NCBI GenBank assembly: GCA_003602415.1
Contig: QQSK01000013.1
Location: 116,220 to 180,219, forward strand
Source: Candidatus Poseidoniales archaeon
Lineage (GTDB): Archaea > Thermoplasmatota > Poseidoniia > Poseidoniales > Poseidoniaceae
Reading direction: 5' to 3'
Length of the DNA: 64,000 bases
The position numbers were made by a program, and so were the translations under genes. Below the pieces are notes generated by a model. The model saw nothing but the letters and a program-made list of their open reading frames with translations. It had not been told where the DNA came from and made no database searches. Below are positions 19,901 through 30,000 of the stretch, piece after piece. Numbering within the stretch: the first letter of the stretch is position 1; each line of letters begins with the position of its first letter.

Positions 19901-22750
19901 TACAATCTATCTTTGCAAAGATGGGACGTTCAAACAATCAATGGAAGCGTTGTATCTGAGTGGATCGAAGTATCCAACAGTACTGGAATCATCGGTGGTG
20001 ATTTCAATTGGGCTGTTAACCTTGGATTAACAGCAGCGGGTCAAGCAACTTACAGATTCATGATCGACGGATATGAAGGCGGAGACACACTTTGCCCACC
20101 ATCTCCAATCATATCTGATTCTGATTGTGCGATTCCATTCAATCTTTCAATCGATACATATTCTCCAACATTGGTGAACATTTCTGTTCTGAAAGCATCC
20201 AATTATGACCCGACAATCTGGACTAACTGGAGAGGCTTGGTAGATGACACATGGGTGCTTCCTAACGCTCAACAAAAGGTTAGAGTTCTAGCACAAGATA
20301 TTCCTTCGCCTCCAACAACACTGGATATGTATTACTGGGTTGAATACGACCATGATCAAGACCAGGATGGCATCGCTGACCCTGATGAATACGCATTGCT
20401 TATTCTGAACAGTGACGGTAATGCTCCAACAGCAAACTATTCTGGAACATTCAGTGATGATGCCAACAAGGGGCAAGACCCTCCTGGAAAAGTTAGTATC
20501 TACATCGAAGGTACTGACCTAGGAGGAAACCCAATCGATGGCGGTATGCCTGGATTTGAAGACGATTTGGTAACCTATGTTTCAATGGATGCAAAGACAC
20601 CGAACATCAGGAATTTCTTCATCGAAGACTCTGATGGAAACCGTCTGCACAATCCAAACGAAGGTGCTCCATTCTATCAGGGGCCTTGGAATATGACAAT
20701 GTACGCTGGCAATCAATATCACCTGATTGTTGAAGCTACAGACGAAAATGGTTGGAGAGATATCAACTACTTCGAAATCGATCTAGGTCCTGAAAATATG
20801 GTTGTCTACTATTCTCCTCGCAATGAAACAGCATGGTCAGATTCTGACGACATTCAGATTGTTCCAGCCGGTAATGATAGCGACGGACCTAAGGTTGTCA
20901 GAATGGATGGAGGACGACTAATCGATCCGTTCGAGGATGAATTCTATCTTGATTTACCTATTAGGATGAATTGGGATATTATCGGAATCGAGTCCACTAC
21001 CTATGTTCCTCAATTGAGAATCAAGGATATGGATAGAGATCCTTCTTTGATGAGTGAATCTGGTGGAAGGCACAAGCAACGCTGGGTCTACAGTGACGGT
21101 ATCCAGTTGGATTACAGAAATGGAATCAGTCCAACCTTCACAGATATGTCTGAGCCTTACTCACAGAATGTTGAGTTAGCGTTCGTATTCCCTGGTGACA
21201 CAATCTCCATGGAAGGCAAGTATGCGTACTTGGATGGAATCAACAATGGAGTATACGTTCTGCCTGAAGGTGAATTTACTCTTGAAGTGACCAGAGAAGC
21301 AGCAATGATGGATGGAAACAAGGGTTACCTTGCTTATCCAGCAGGTGGTGCAGATGGTTCTAGAACCGATGGCCCAACATTGCATACCATCGATGGTGGA
21401 GCATTCAACATCAACATTACAGCACCTCCACTATCAAATGAATATGTATACACTTTCAAACTGGTCAATCTACCAGATGGTGCTACTGACACTACTGCAA
21501 CCATCTGTGATGGTAACAATGCATTTGGATGCGCATCATTCAAGATTAAGGTAGATGGACAGAAGCCAGAAGTTGAGAAAGATTCCTGGTCTGTAAGTTC
21601 GGGAATTAACCAAGAAGTTCTTGGAATCACTCTACCTTCTTCTACCATGCATTGTGTGGATGTACAAGCAATAGTTGAAGAGAATGCAGCATTATTGGCC
21701 GGAGAAGTCGATTTAATGTGGTCATTCTACTCTGATGCAGATTCTAATCTAACATGGCCAGTTTACGGACAGAGATTTGGTGCAGATGCACAATCTCATC
21801 CAATGGACTTGAAGATTCAAGGTGGCGACTACTTGCTCAGTGCTGATTGTGTTGACCTTTGGCCAGACCCACAAGATCCAACTCAGGCACAAATTACTAC
21901 AGTCGATGTTGTCATGTGGATTGAAGGACGAGACTCAGCAGGATGGACTATCGATGGTGGCGGCCCTAACAGCGCAGGTGGAATCAGTTCTATCTGGTCA
22001 TCAGACCCAGTTCATAACTCGCAATACAGGCTCGTTCACGAACAAGCCAAGTTCAGTGTAATCGATGTCAGAATGACGCCGAAGAGTCCAGAAGTAGGGG
22101 ATGTTCCTGAACTAGAAATTTCACTTCAGAACATTGGAACCAAGGATGGAAACATTACACTTGAGGTGCAATCTGTCAAAGAAGGCGGATTCCCTACAAC
22201 AGAAATCACCTGGACTACAGATGAAATTGCTCAAGGAACAATGGCTAACGTATTCGTTACAGACTTAGAGATATTCGCAAACCCTACAAGTGGAATGTAT
22301 TTCCTAATTGTAGATGCAGAAACCAATGAAGTACTTTGGAATGGTTCAGAGAACTCTAAGTCATTCAATGTCGCTGAAGCAAGCGATGATGAAGGATTTT
22401 TGTCAGGTTCTGGAATGTTGATAGTCATTGGATTAGCAACTCTGATTCTAATTCTATTGGTCGCAGTTGTAATCTTGGCACGAAGAGATTCTGGTGATGG
22501 TACTTACGAATACGAGTATGAGTATGATGAGGAAGACAAGTCATACGCTGATATTCCGTCAGCCGGAACTGCAGCAGGGCCACCATCTTCAGGACCTCCA
22601 TCTGCGGGGCCTCCTCCTACGTCCGTGGACCCATTGATGGCAGCAGCATTAGCTGAATTCCCACAATGGGATGAGGCTACTATCCAAGGATACTTCGATC
22701 AGGGCTGGGATATAGACAGCCTACGTGATTGGGTTAACAGCAATCAGTGA
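16907..22750 (+). CDS. giant secreted/cell-surface protein with C-terminal TM helix and small cytoplasmic domain
   Basis: 1947 aa; N-terminal signal-like segment; extracellular Asn/Asp/Thr-rich body; C-term GMLIVIGLATLILILLVAVVILARR then PGPS linker and FPQWDEATIQGYFDQGWDIDSLRDWVNSNQ. Confidence 0.88.
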   Translation: MAPMNENKNGITALVLTCLMLITPLAGAADVTTFSNGGSDVTVEVRDSAEYTNYEDGTISLPSGDTVTSASMKISTDMATHETFTSINSETAQYVWDPVYNNQQTEYSTLTDFTYHEDTVQLVSGGFSTDFERSESSFFDHTVPPVYDGTGWQHGTLSEATVINDNCNTGNDCWGTNMYDWDNDYTNDDNGGGFSYSLITPEMEVDPSSHIARFSSWHGMHWTQTNPGSNPTNTYYDCGYVMVRNSSSPNFPPPDMGWSYIPFDATNSTGISYANGLYPIGSGNGKIQNCDGLTGTDYAIGGESTHPTTNPSGWATLAVNLNEHIHKYVQLKFVMSHNNGAGTPENTTMPGWFIDDFRIGDPLPQSGSMTVKGFTPQQSPNPGFPDGYGVLTMEQETTPTNSLTVTALRGGTTDIVVDKFGELMTGLEGPIVELWDIDSADYPVIDLRFDFDTGQYRLSTAVLHGINVGTRVGTGMNDTNVVLSPMIQDGVWQTSGGGQPLFYTPTLTDNTFTPTLYSTKFSQPIVGVTPVVVDDCTESPGVELNLRDNSIHNLTVGQKWIPDDPIFGFSSVVSYANPCGLSELWFDLEFGHSAEAVELDIANDGDIEWAMNEPAFGSFGRQTVFWAGYAEGVNHAMHESTLTLNTFGEATGGSFMLPMGADVSIADIILSDNTAGDFDLTLRSSGQEVSLGTMANQSLISYETVFPMFAFNDAINSLLTNPLLQASHIDNYGNEWATFHFDVANENAPSGTQVVFGHLDIVYEWDTTIGGSSNFDRELNQGIALGSGSTVEVPLSLSAGSGGAVMFSDLSVTTSTGYDSSLTLTGSPEGLYPNGDIVEAVSIHSVDSSTGTSFAESRLRMESSSGVVELAFSELSLFTEAYDPDNLVTMESSSYTEVGDEMHVTWRFRINTAWEDTAELRLYASLIAANGVNGMPGAVVLAPSNGNAIENDAMIASFELQNDAGVTQNLESASSNQNINLVGSIRLEGLDVAPDPTSYNLSLQRWDVQTINGSVVSEWIEVSNSTGIIGGDFNWAVNLGLTAAGQATYRFMIDGYEGGDTLCPPSPIISDSDCAIPFNLSIDTYSPTLVNISVLKASNYDPTIWTNWRGLVDDTWVLPNAQQKVRVLAQDIPSPPTTLDMYYWVEYDHDQDQDGIADPDEYALLILNSDGNAPTANYSGTFSDDANKGQDPPGKVSIYIEGTDLGGNPIDGGMPGFEDDLVTYVSMDAKTPNIRNFFIEDSDGNRLHNPNEGAPFYQGPWNMTMYAGNQYHLIVEATDENGWRDINYFEIDLGPENMVVYYSPRNETAWSDSDDIQIVPAGNDSDGPKVVRMDGGRLIDPFEDEFYLDLPIRMNWDIIGIESTTYVPQLRIKDMDRDPSLMSESGGRHKQRWVYSDGIQLDYRNGISPTFTDMSEPYSQNVELAFVFPGDTISMEGKYAYLDGINNGVYVLPEGEFTLEVTREAAMMDGNKGYLAYPAGGADGSRTDGPTLHTIDGGAFNINITAPPLSNEYVYTFKLVNLPDGATDTTATICDGNNAFGCASFKIKVDGQKPEVEKDSWSVSSGINQEVLGITLPSSTMHCVDVQAIVEENAALLAGEVDLMWSFYSDADSNLTWPVYGQRFGADAQSHPMDLKIQGGDYLLSADCVDLWPDPQDPTQAQITTVDVVMWIEGRDSAGWTIDGGGPNSAGGISSIWSSDPVHNSQYRLVHEQAKFSVIDVRMTPKSPEVGDVPELEISLQNIGTKDGNITLEVQSVKEGGFPTTEITWTTDEIAQGTMANVFVTDLEIFANPTSGMYFLIVDAETNEVLWNGSENSKSFNVAEASDDEGFLSGSGMLIVIGLATLILILLVAVVILARRDSGDGTYEYEYEYDEEDKSYADIPSAGTAAGPPSSGPPSAGPPPTSVDPLMAAALAEFPQWDEATIQGYFDQGWDIDSLRDWVNSNQ

Positions 22751-22756
22751 TTCATC

Positions 22757-23554
22757 ATGAATCTTGATTGGGAAGACATACATTGGAAAGACCCAGATGG
22801 TGGCACAATTGTGCTGCATGGGATTCTTCCAACAGTAGTTCTGCCTAATGGCATGAGGCCCAGATTTAATTGGCATGGTTTAGGCATAATGGGCTCGAGT
22901 GAAGAGATTGAAGTTTGGACTGAAGAGGAAAAGGCAGAATTGAAAGATTCTGGAATAAATCTCGATAGTGCAATCCTGAATGGAGGGCTAGACAGTCTGT
23001 ATTTGGAAATGCTCACTTGGGTCGAAGGATTACAAGTGGGAAGATTCCCAGACCCAGAACCGCGCAGATTGCATAAGGCAGCAGTCAATCATGACCGTCC
23101 AGTTTTCTTTGCAGAACCGGATATGGATGATGAATCCTGGGCAACCTATCTCGAGAAAGAAGCGAAAGCAATGACTCGTCCTCGTAAATTATTGAAAATG
23201 ATATTTGTTTCAAGACGTTGGAGAAAGTGCATCAAGAAAATGCGTAAGCACGTAATCGAACAACCGGTCCGAGAGCCAGATGGATTACAAGCAGCTAGTG
23301 CTCTTGCAGCCACCTGGTGGACTCTAAACAGAGAAAACTCGGAACAGGATTTGAATGAGGAAAAAGACTTGAGATTCGCAGGACGCCTAAGAGGAGGATT
23401 GGCGAAATTGAGAGAGGATTTCAAAGATGATGCATTACTCTTAGTGCCAATACAACAGGCTGGTAGAAAATCTATGCTAGCCGCATTAGAAAAACTTCCA
23501 GAACCAGAGGAGAGTTCTTCACTTGCCTCCTCCTCGGATGGAGAGGAGGAGTGA
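22757..23554 (+). CDS. hypothetical protein
   Basis: 265 aa ORF packed between neighbours on the same strand. Confidence 0.65.
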   Translation: MNLDWEDIHWKDPDGGTIVLHGILPTVVLPNGMRPRFNWHGLGIMGSSEEIEVWTEEEKAELKDSGINLDSAILNGGLDSLYLEMLTWVEGLQVGRFPDPEPRRLHKAAVNHDRPVFFAEPDMDDESWATYLEKEAKAMTRPRKLLKMIFVSRRWRKCIKKMRKHVIEQPVREPDGLQAASALAATWWTLNRENSEQDLNEEKDLRFAGRLRGGLAKLREDFKDDALLLVPIQQAGRKSMLAALEKLPEPEESSSLASSSDGEEE

Positions 23555-23556
23555 TT

Positions 23557-24096
23557 ATGAGCGGTTCAAATAAAATCGATGTTCGTGTCGATAACCTTCT
23601 GGTGAGATTCACCCCAACACCTGCTGTAGACCTTGAAGAAGCGGTTGAGAGACTTGGTGGAGTAGTCAATGGCGACGTCATTATCAAGATGTTAGATGCT
23701 CCTAGAGCGACTTTGATTATCGATGCTGAAGGTCGAATTATTGTCCATGGAACACATCGTATCGAAGCAGCCAGAGCAGCAGCAAAGGAAATGCTACTGC
23801 GAATGGGAAGAGATGATTCAGGACTGGTTACCGAATTAGGACCAATCGTAGCCTCATTTGATTTTGGCGAAACTGTACCAATTCACAATATTCGTTCAAA
23901 TTTAGGAAGCGGCACTTCCTCTGTTGATGAAAGACTTGGCTGCCTTAGAATAGAAGACTCTCGACATGATCTGGAATTATTGATTTGGCCAAATGGTCGC
24001 TGTGTAGCTCTGAATGCTCGACACCCTAACATGGTGGCAATGTCTGCAGTTCATTGGAAGTCGAAATTCGCTGATAAGAAATCTCTCAAGGCGTGA
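23557..24096 (+). CDS. divergent TATA-binding-protein (TBP)-like protein
   Basis: Two-fold repeat pattern: DVRVDNLLVRF..DLEEAVERL..APRATLIIDAEGRIIVHGTHRIEAARAAAKEML..G and IVASFDFGETVPIHNI..LGCLRIEDSRHDLELLIWPNGRCVALNARHPNMVAMSAVHW. Confidence 0.6.
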   Translation: MSGSNKIDVRVDNLLVRFTPTPAVDLEEAVERLGGVVNGDVIIKMLDAPRATLIIDAEGRIIVHGTHRIEAARAAAKEMLLRMGRDDSGLVTELGPIVASFDFGETVPIHNIRSNLGSGTSSVDERLGCLRIEDSRHDLELLIWPNGRCVALNARHPNMVAMSAVHWKSKFADKKSLKA

Positions 24097-24944
24097 GTCA
24101 AATGGATTGGAATGGACCAATCCTCGATGACCATTTCCATCTAAACCGTAACGGTAGATTCTTGGATGCTGCTAGAGATTTTTTACGAGTAGGCGGTACG
24201 GATTTAGTACTGGTTCACTGTCCCGATTTCGCTTCACCTCCAGTCACAAGGCAAGGGCACAAGGATGCCTATGCAGATACGATTGCCATGGCTGAACAAG
24301 TTAGAGAATTAGGCCTAGGTGTACGAGTCATTTTGGGCCCTCATCCGGCAGCGTTTGCTCACCAATTCGAAACACTTGGAGATAGAGCTGAAGAAAATTA
24401 CTGGGATAGTATTGAGACGGCATTGGAGTTTGTTCACGAAGGTAAAGCACACGGTATTGGTGAAGTAGGAAGGCCCCACTGGAAGGTTACCGATGAGATT
24501 TGGAGTCGCTCAAACACTCTATTGTTAGAGACTATGCAACTGGCGGCTAAGGAAGGAATACCTCTGCAATTGCACGTTGAAGGCGAATCGGATGAAACCT
24601 ATGGTGATCTTGCTGTAATGGCAGACAAGGCAGGTCTAGCAAGAGAGAAACTGGTTAGGCATTATGCACCACCTAGAGTAGATGAATCCTATACTCATGG
24701 GCTAACTCCAAGTGTTCTGGCAGGTAGTGGTTCAATAGACCAATTAATGGCGACATTTGAATCATCATCACATGGTTTCATGCTTGAAACCGACTACATG
24801 GACGACCCCAGGAGGCCAGGTGCAGTTTTGGGGCCAAAGACAGTTCCTAAACGGACCAGACAATTACTGGCCGCAGGTTTAGACGAAGAGGTTCTGTATC
24901 TCTGTCACAGAGATTTACCAAACAGGATTTATGGGGAAATGTAA
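24093..24944 (+). CDS. TatD-related metal-dependent hydrolase
   Basis: ILDDHFHLNRNGRFLDAARDFLRVGGTDLVLVHC; GIGEVGRPHW; LQLHVEG. Confidence 0.82.
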   Translation: MSQMDWNGPILDDHFHLNRNGRFLDAARDFLRVGGTDLVLVHCPDFASPPVTRQGHKDAYADTIAMAEQVRELGLGVRVILGPHPAAFAHQFETLGDRAEENYWDSIETALEFVHEGKAHGIGEVGRPHWKVTDEIWSRSNTLLLETMQLAAKEGIPLQLHVEGESDETYGDLAVMADKAGLAREKLVRHYAPPRVDESYTHGLTPSVLAGSGSIDQLMATFESSSHGFMLETDYMDDPRRPGAVLGPKTVPKRTRQLLAAGLDEEVLYLCHRDLPNRIYGEM

Positions 24945-25000
24945 ACCAGCCCCCCAAAGAGTTCATGACCTTGGATATATTCGCACGGTTTGGTGGAAAC

Positions 25001-26131
25001 ATGAAGAGAGTGTTACTTATCTCAATCCTCATGTTATGTTTGCTTGTTCCTATGAATGCACAAGCACAATTTCCTCCGATCGGTGTAGAAGTCGAATGTG
25101 ACCAGTCTACCATCAATATCAATGTACACCCTGAACAGAATGAGCCGGTCTCAGTTTCTTGCACGGTCAAGAATACAGGTTCAGTTTCTCAAAATATCGA
25201 TATTGAGAGTGAATTAGATGGTAACGATTTCTCTCTGGTTCTATCTGAAGACACATTTGAGCAAGTAGAGGCAGGTGGTGAAGAACCCTTCATCGCAACG
25301 TTTTCTGCATCACCAAGAATCGAGGTCTTGTCTGAAGATTTTACAATTACTGCAAGAATTACCAGTTGGGGTACTGAGCCAATAATGATTCCTTGGGGTC
25401 AATTCAATTCGACCTCAGAGGTTGGAGGAACAGTCAACTCTTTGCCATATTCTAGAATGGATTTGGAAGTCTCAAACCCTTCTACAAGGAACATCGAAGT
25501 TTCTGAAGAAGCAACCATTCAATTCACGATTTTCAATGATGGAAATCGAATAGACAATCTTGAGGTCGTGATTGTAAATCAGCAAGAAATTGAAGATGCT
25601 GGTTTCAAATTCGTTTCAGACCCGTTCTTCCGTGCTACTGTGAATCCAGGAGCATCTTCTGACCAAGGCAATATTATTCTTGAAGCACCTAGTGATGCTT
25701 CCAGTGAGATTTCAATACAGGTCGAACTTCTAGCATATTCTAAACTTGATACCAATGCTGAAGCCAGTGAAGTTTCAATTCGTGTAGTGGTTGCAGCATC
25801 TAGCGGAGGCGGGGGCTCAATCGGCCTTGATGACTTTGAAACACTTGATGGAGACAGTATGGCAATGATTGGAATGGCCGCTGGTGGCCTATTCGGTGTC
25901 ATCATCCTATTGGTCATCATCTCAAGGCTGACCAAGAAAGCAGGTAAGCAGAAAATTGCTGCAAAGGAAGCAAAGAAAGCGGCTAAGGCTGAGCGCAAAG
26001 CGGGACGTGCTTCAAAGAAAGCCGATGTTGCAGAAGAAGAATTCGATGATGATTTCGACGATGATTTGGATTTAGGAGATCTCGACGACCTTGACGACCT
26101 CGATGACGACTTCGATTTCGACGACCTTTGA
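25001..26131 (+). CDS. surface protein with CARDB/NEW3-like domains, TM helix and acidic cytoplasmic tail
   Basis: Signal peptide MKRVLLISILMLCLLVPMNAQAQ; beta-rich body; TM MIGMAAGGLFGVIILLVIISRL; Lys/Ala-rich then DDLDDLDDLDDDFDFDDL tail. Confidence 0.8.
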   Translation: MKRVLLISILMLCLLVPMNAQAQFPPIGVEVECDQSTININVHPEQNEPVSVSCTVKNTGSVSQNIDIESELDGNDFSLVLSEDTFEQVEAGGEEPFIATFSASPRIEVLSEDFTITARITSWGTEPIMIPWGQFNSTSEVGGTVNSLPYSRMDLEVSNPSTRNIEVSEEATIQFTIFNDGNRIDNLEVVIVNQQEIEDAGFKFVSDPFFRATVNPGASSDQGNIILEAPSDASSEISIQVELLAYSKLDTNAEASEVSIRVVVAASSGGGGSIGLDDFETLDGDSMAMIGMAAGGLFGVIILLVIISRLTKKAGKQKIAAKEAKKAAKAERKAGRASKKADVAEEEFDDDFDDDLDLGDLDDLDDLDDDFDFDDL

Positions 26132-26229
26132 CGATTTCTTAAATCGGCGGCTAAATTTTTCCACCCTTCTAATGTGTTTCACAGGCCTTTCATTCATGGT
26201 AACAGTCATAGGCGTAGTGGCTAAGGAAA

Positions 26230-26250
26230 CACCTACCCTAAGGGTAGGTG
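26230..26250. promoter_or_regulatory. perfect palindrome immediately upstream of fabI-like gene (operator or hairpin candidate)
   Basis: CACCTACCCT-A-AGGGTAGGTG, 10-bp arms, 1-nt centre, 6 nt before ATG at 26257. Confidence 0.6.
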
Positions 26251-26256
26251 CTAATC

Positions 26257-27051
26257 ATGCTTGGTTTACAAGGTAAAGTTGCATTCGTTTTTGGCGTGGC
26301 CAGTGAAGACTCAATTGCATGGGCTATTTGCAAAAGTTTAGCCGATGCAGGAGTCACTCTGTATCTGGGATATCAGAAGAGATTCATGTCTCGTGTATTC
26401 CAATTGAAAGACAAACTGCCAGCCATTGCGGGATTCTATCCATTGGATGTTGCAAACGATGCGGACACCAAAGAATTCTTCGATGCATTCGGCAAAGAGA
26501 ATCCCGGCATGAAAGCTGACATCTTGATTCATGCTATCGGTTTTGCACCACGAGAATGTTTTGATAGGCCGATATTATTCGTTGATGATGAAAGTATCAA
26601 TACTGCATACACAATTTCTGCAAACTCATTGCAACGTTGCCTAAAATTCGCATTACCTTATCTAAATCCTGGCTCATCAACAATCACTCTAACCTATGCG
26701 GCTTCTACAAGGCACGTCCCTTCCTATGGAATCATGAGTATGGCAAAAGCAGCACTAGAATGCTGGACTAGAGAATTAGCTTGTCATCTTGGGCCTGAAG
26801 GACACCGAGTCAATGCGATATCTAGTGGGCCGATTAGAACGATTGCTGCTAGCGGTATTCCTGGGTTTGACAACATCCTTGACCATGTTGCTGCCAATTC
26901 GCCACTGCGTCGAAATGTTACACAAACAGATGTTGCAGGATGCACAACATGGTTGGCAAGCCCTCTGTCATCTGGTGTGACTGGACAATGTATACACGTC
27001 GATGCTGGATATTCGATCACTATGGTTCCTCCAAGCATTATGGGTGAGTGA
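26257..27051 (+). CDS. fabI: FabI-type enoyl-[acyl-carrier-protein] reductase
   Basis: GKVAFVFGVASEDSIAWAICKSLADAGV; YAASTRHVPSYGIMSMAKAALE matches the FabI Tyr-x9-Tyr-x6-Lys arrangement; C-term SSGVTGQCIHVDAGYSI. Confidence 0.88.
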   Translation: MLGLQGKVAFVFGVASEDSIAWAICKSLADAGVTLYLGYQKRFMSRVFQLKDKLPAIAGFYPLDVANDADTKEFFDAFGKENPGMKADILIHAIGFAPRECFDRPILFVDDESINTAYTISANSLQRCLKFALPYLNPGSSTITLTYAASTRHVPSYGIMSMAKAALECWTRELACHLGPEGHRVNAISSGPIRTIAASGIPGFDNILDHVAANSPLRRNVTQTDVAGCTTWLASPLSSGVTGQCIHVDAGYSITMVPPSIMGE

Positions 27052-27055
27052 AAAA

Positions 27056-30000
27056 ATGACAATCACTACGACAAACGGTAAGCAAGTCGATGGCCTAAAT
27101 CAGGCTCCTTTCGAGCCTGTTGCGGTTATTGGAATGGCTGCATTGATGCCAGATGCCACTTCAATGGAAGAGTTTTGGCAGAATATTATCGATGCGCATG
27201 TCTCTATCAAAGAGGTATCCAAAGATAGATGGGACCCAGATATCTATTGGGAGAATGGGGCTCCAGGCAACGTTACCGAAGGCAAGACATATTCTAAAAT
27301 CGGAGGATTCGTAGAAGACTATGAGTTCGATTGGCGAAGGTGGAGGCAACCTCCAGGTACTCTTCCACAAATCGACCCATGTCAACTTTGGGCGGTAACC
27401 GTATCAGCAGATGCAATCGATGATGCAGGATACGGAGAAGGTGGGAAAACACTGGACAGAGCAAGGACTGGAGTCATTTTCGCTAATGCTTTAGGGGGGG
27501 AAAATCGCTCAGAATCAAACATCAGAATTTTTAGTTCTGAAATGAGGAAGATTGCTCTAGATAACGGAGCAACTCCAGAACAAGCAGATGCGATGGTAGA
27601 GAAAATGTGCGAGGGCAAACCTCGTATCGATGAAGATACAATGCCAGGAGAATTGGCTAATGTAGTCAGTGGGAGAGTTGCAAATCTTCTAGATCTGCAA
27701 GGTCCAAATTATTCCACAGATGCGGCTTGTGCTTCGTCTATGGCTGCACTTCTAGACGCATGTAGACTTCTACAAACACGCCAGGTAGACACAATGCTAG
27801 CAGGTGCAACAGACCGTTGCATGGAAGCTCCGACCTACGCTAAGTTTAGCGCAATCGGCGCACTTTCTCCAAGCCACTCTACTCCTTTCGATGCCCGTGC
27901 TAATGGATTCGTTATGGGTGAAGGAGCAGGTGTTCTTCTTCTCAAGAGATTGTCTGATGCAATCGATGCCGGTGACGACATCAAAGCAGTAATTCGCGGA
28001 GTAGGTGGTTCTTCGGATGGTAGAGGGAAAGGGATAACCGCTCCTAGTCAAAGAGGGCAAGTCCAAGCGGTAAGTCGAGCATATTCACAAGCGGGTTACG
28101 AGCCTTCAACAGTAGAGTTAGTCGAAGCGCATGGTACTTCAACCAAGGTTGGTGATGCAACGGAATTGTCGACATTGTCTCTATTGTGGACAGGCTTGGA
28201 TGGGGGAGACCACATCGCAGTGGGTTCAGTCAAGAGTCAAATTGGGCATCTGAAAGCGGCTGCAGGAATTGCTGGAATCATGAAAGCATGTAATTCAGTA
28301 TATCACAAGACAATACCTCCTAGTGCAGGGTTCCAAACTCCAAACCCAACGGTTGAATGGGACGAGATACCATTTTTCGTACCAACAGAAGCTAGAGACT
28401 GGCCAGAGCCAGAATCTCACCCACGTAGGGCAGGAATCTCAGCATTCGGCTTCGGTGGAACAAATTTCCACGTAGCAGTTGAGGGCTATGACCTCGAATA
28501 TCACTCCAAATTAGTAGAACACTGGAATGGGAGATGGGAAGCATATGCAGGAATCGAATCTTCTTCATCTGAAGCCAAACCAACTATGACGCACGAGGAG
28601 TTGAAGGCTGTTGAAGGCGGATTACTACTATTGTCTGGTGACTCGATAGATTCTCTCAAGTCAAAATTGAGTGCACTTACATTCTCTGGTCCAAACTTTG
28701 ACGATGATCCACGAGGCATGCGTCTATCATTTACTCTAGACTCTCACTGGTCTTTCGATGTTAAAGACACAGTCAGAATGGCTTTGTCAGCCACCAGTTG
28801 GGCTGAGTTTAACAAACGTAAGGACTTGGCAATCAAGGCTATGGATGACAAGGAGAAATGGGGCTTTTTGATGAGTCAAGGCATCATGATTAGCGATACT
28901 CCTGCACTGCCTAAACAAGCAAAAGTCGCACACATGTATCCTGGTCAAGGAAGCCAATATGTTGGTATGACCAACGACTTACATTCTCGTTTCAGTGGCG
29001 TAGGCGATGTTTGGGACAAGGCTGATGTTACCATGGTCGATGTTTTGGATGGAGAGACATTGTCTTCTTTCGTACTTCGTGATGGATTAACCGCTGAAGA
29101 AATGAAAGAGGCTGAGCACAAACTCAAGCAGACTGAATATACTCAACCCGCAATGTTGACAGCAGATTTAGCAATTGAAGCGGCACTGAATGCTCACGGA
29201 CATAAGCCAGATATGGTGGCTGGGCACAGTTTAGGAGAATATGCAGCACTAATGAGTGCAGGTATTCTTGACATGGATGGTGCATTGAGAGCGGCAGCAG
29301 CTCGTGGTACTGAAATGGGTAGTGTCGAAATTGATGACAAAGGCTTGATGGCTAGTGTAACCGCACCTTACGATAGAATCGCAGAGATTATCGAAGAAGT
29401 GGACGGTTATGTCATTGCAGCAAATAAAAACTCACCGAAGATGACGGTAATCGCTGGAGAAACCGAACCCGTAAAGCAAGCAATGTCACGCTTTGAGGCT
29501 GAAGGTTTCCAGTGTGTTGCATTAGCAACAAGCCACGCATTCCATTCTCGAATCGTTGCACCTGCAAACGAACCACTTCGCAGATTCTTAGAAGGGCTGG
29601 ACATTAGATGGCCAAAAATCCCGATCACCAGCAACGTTGACGGCGGGTGGTATCCAATGGATGATGGCGGCGATTCAAAGGCAGCAATACTATCCAAACT
29701 TGCACCTCAAATGGCATCAAGTGTTGAATGGACTTCGCAGATAAATTCGATGTATGATGCAGGAGCACGATTATTCCTAGAAGTAGGACCTAAGCGTGCA
29801 CTCACAGTATTCGCATCACAAATCCTTGAAGGCAAACAAGCCCTTCCAATAATGACAAATCACCCTAAGGCCGGAGGAATTGCAACGTTCCTTACCGCTT
29901 TAGGAACGCTAGCTCTTGCTGGAAGAGTTCCCGAATGGCCTGGCCCTAACAGCGCTCACTTAACTCCAGCATTCCGTGCAGGACCTATCGAGGCAGCAGG

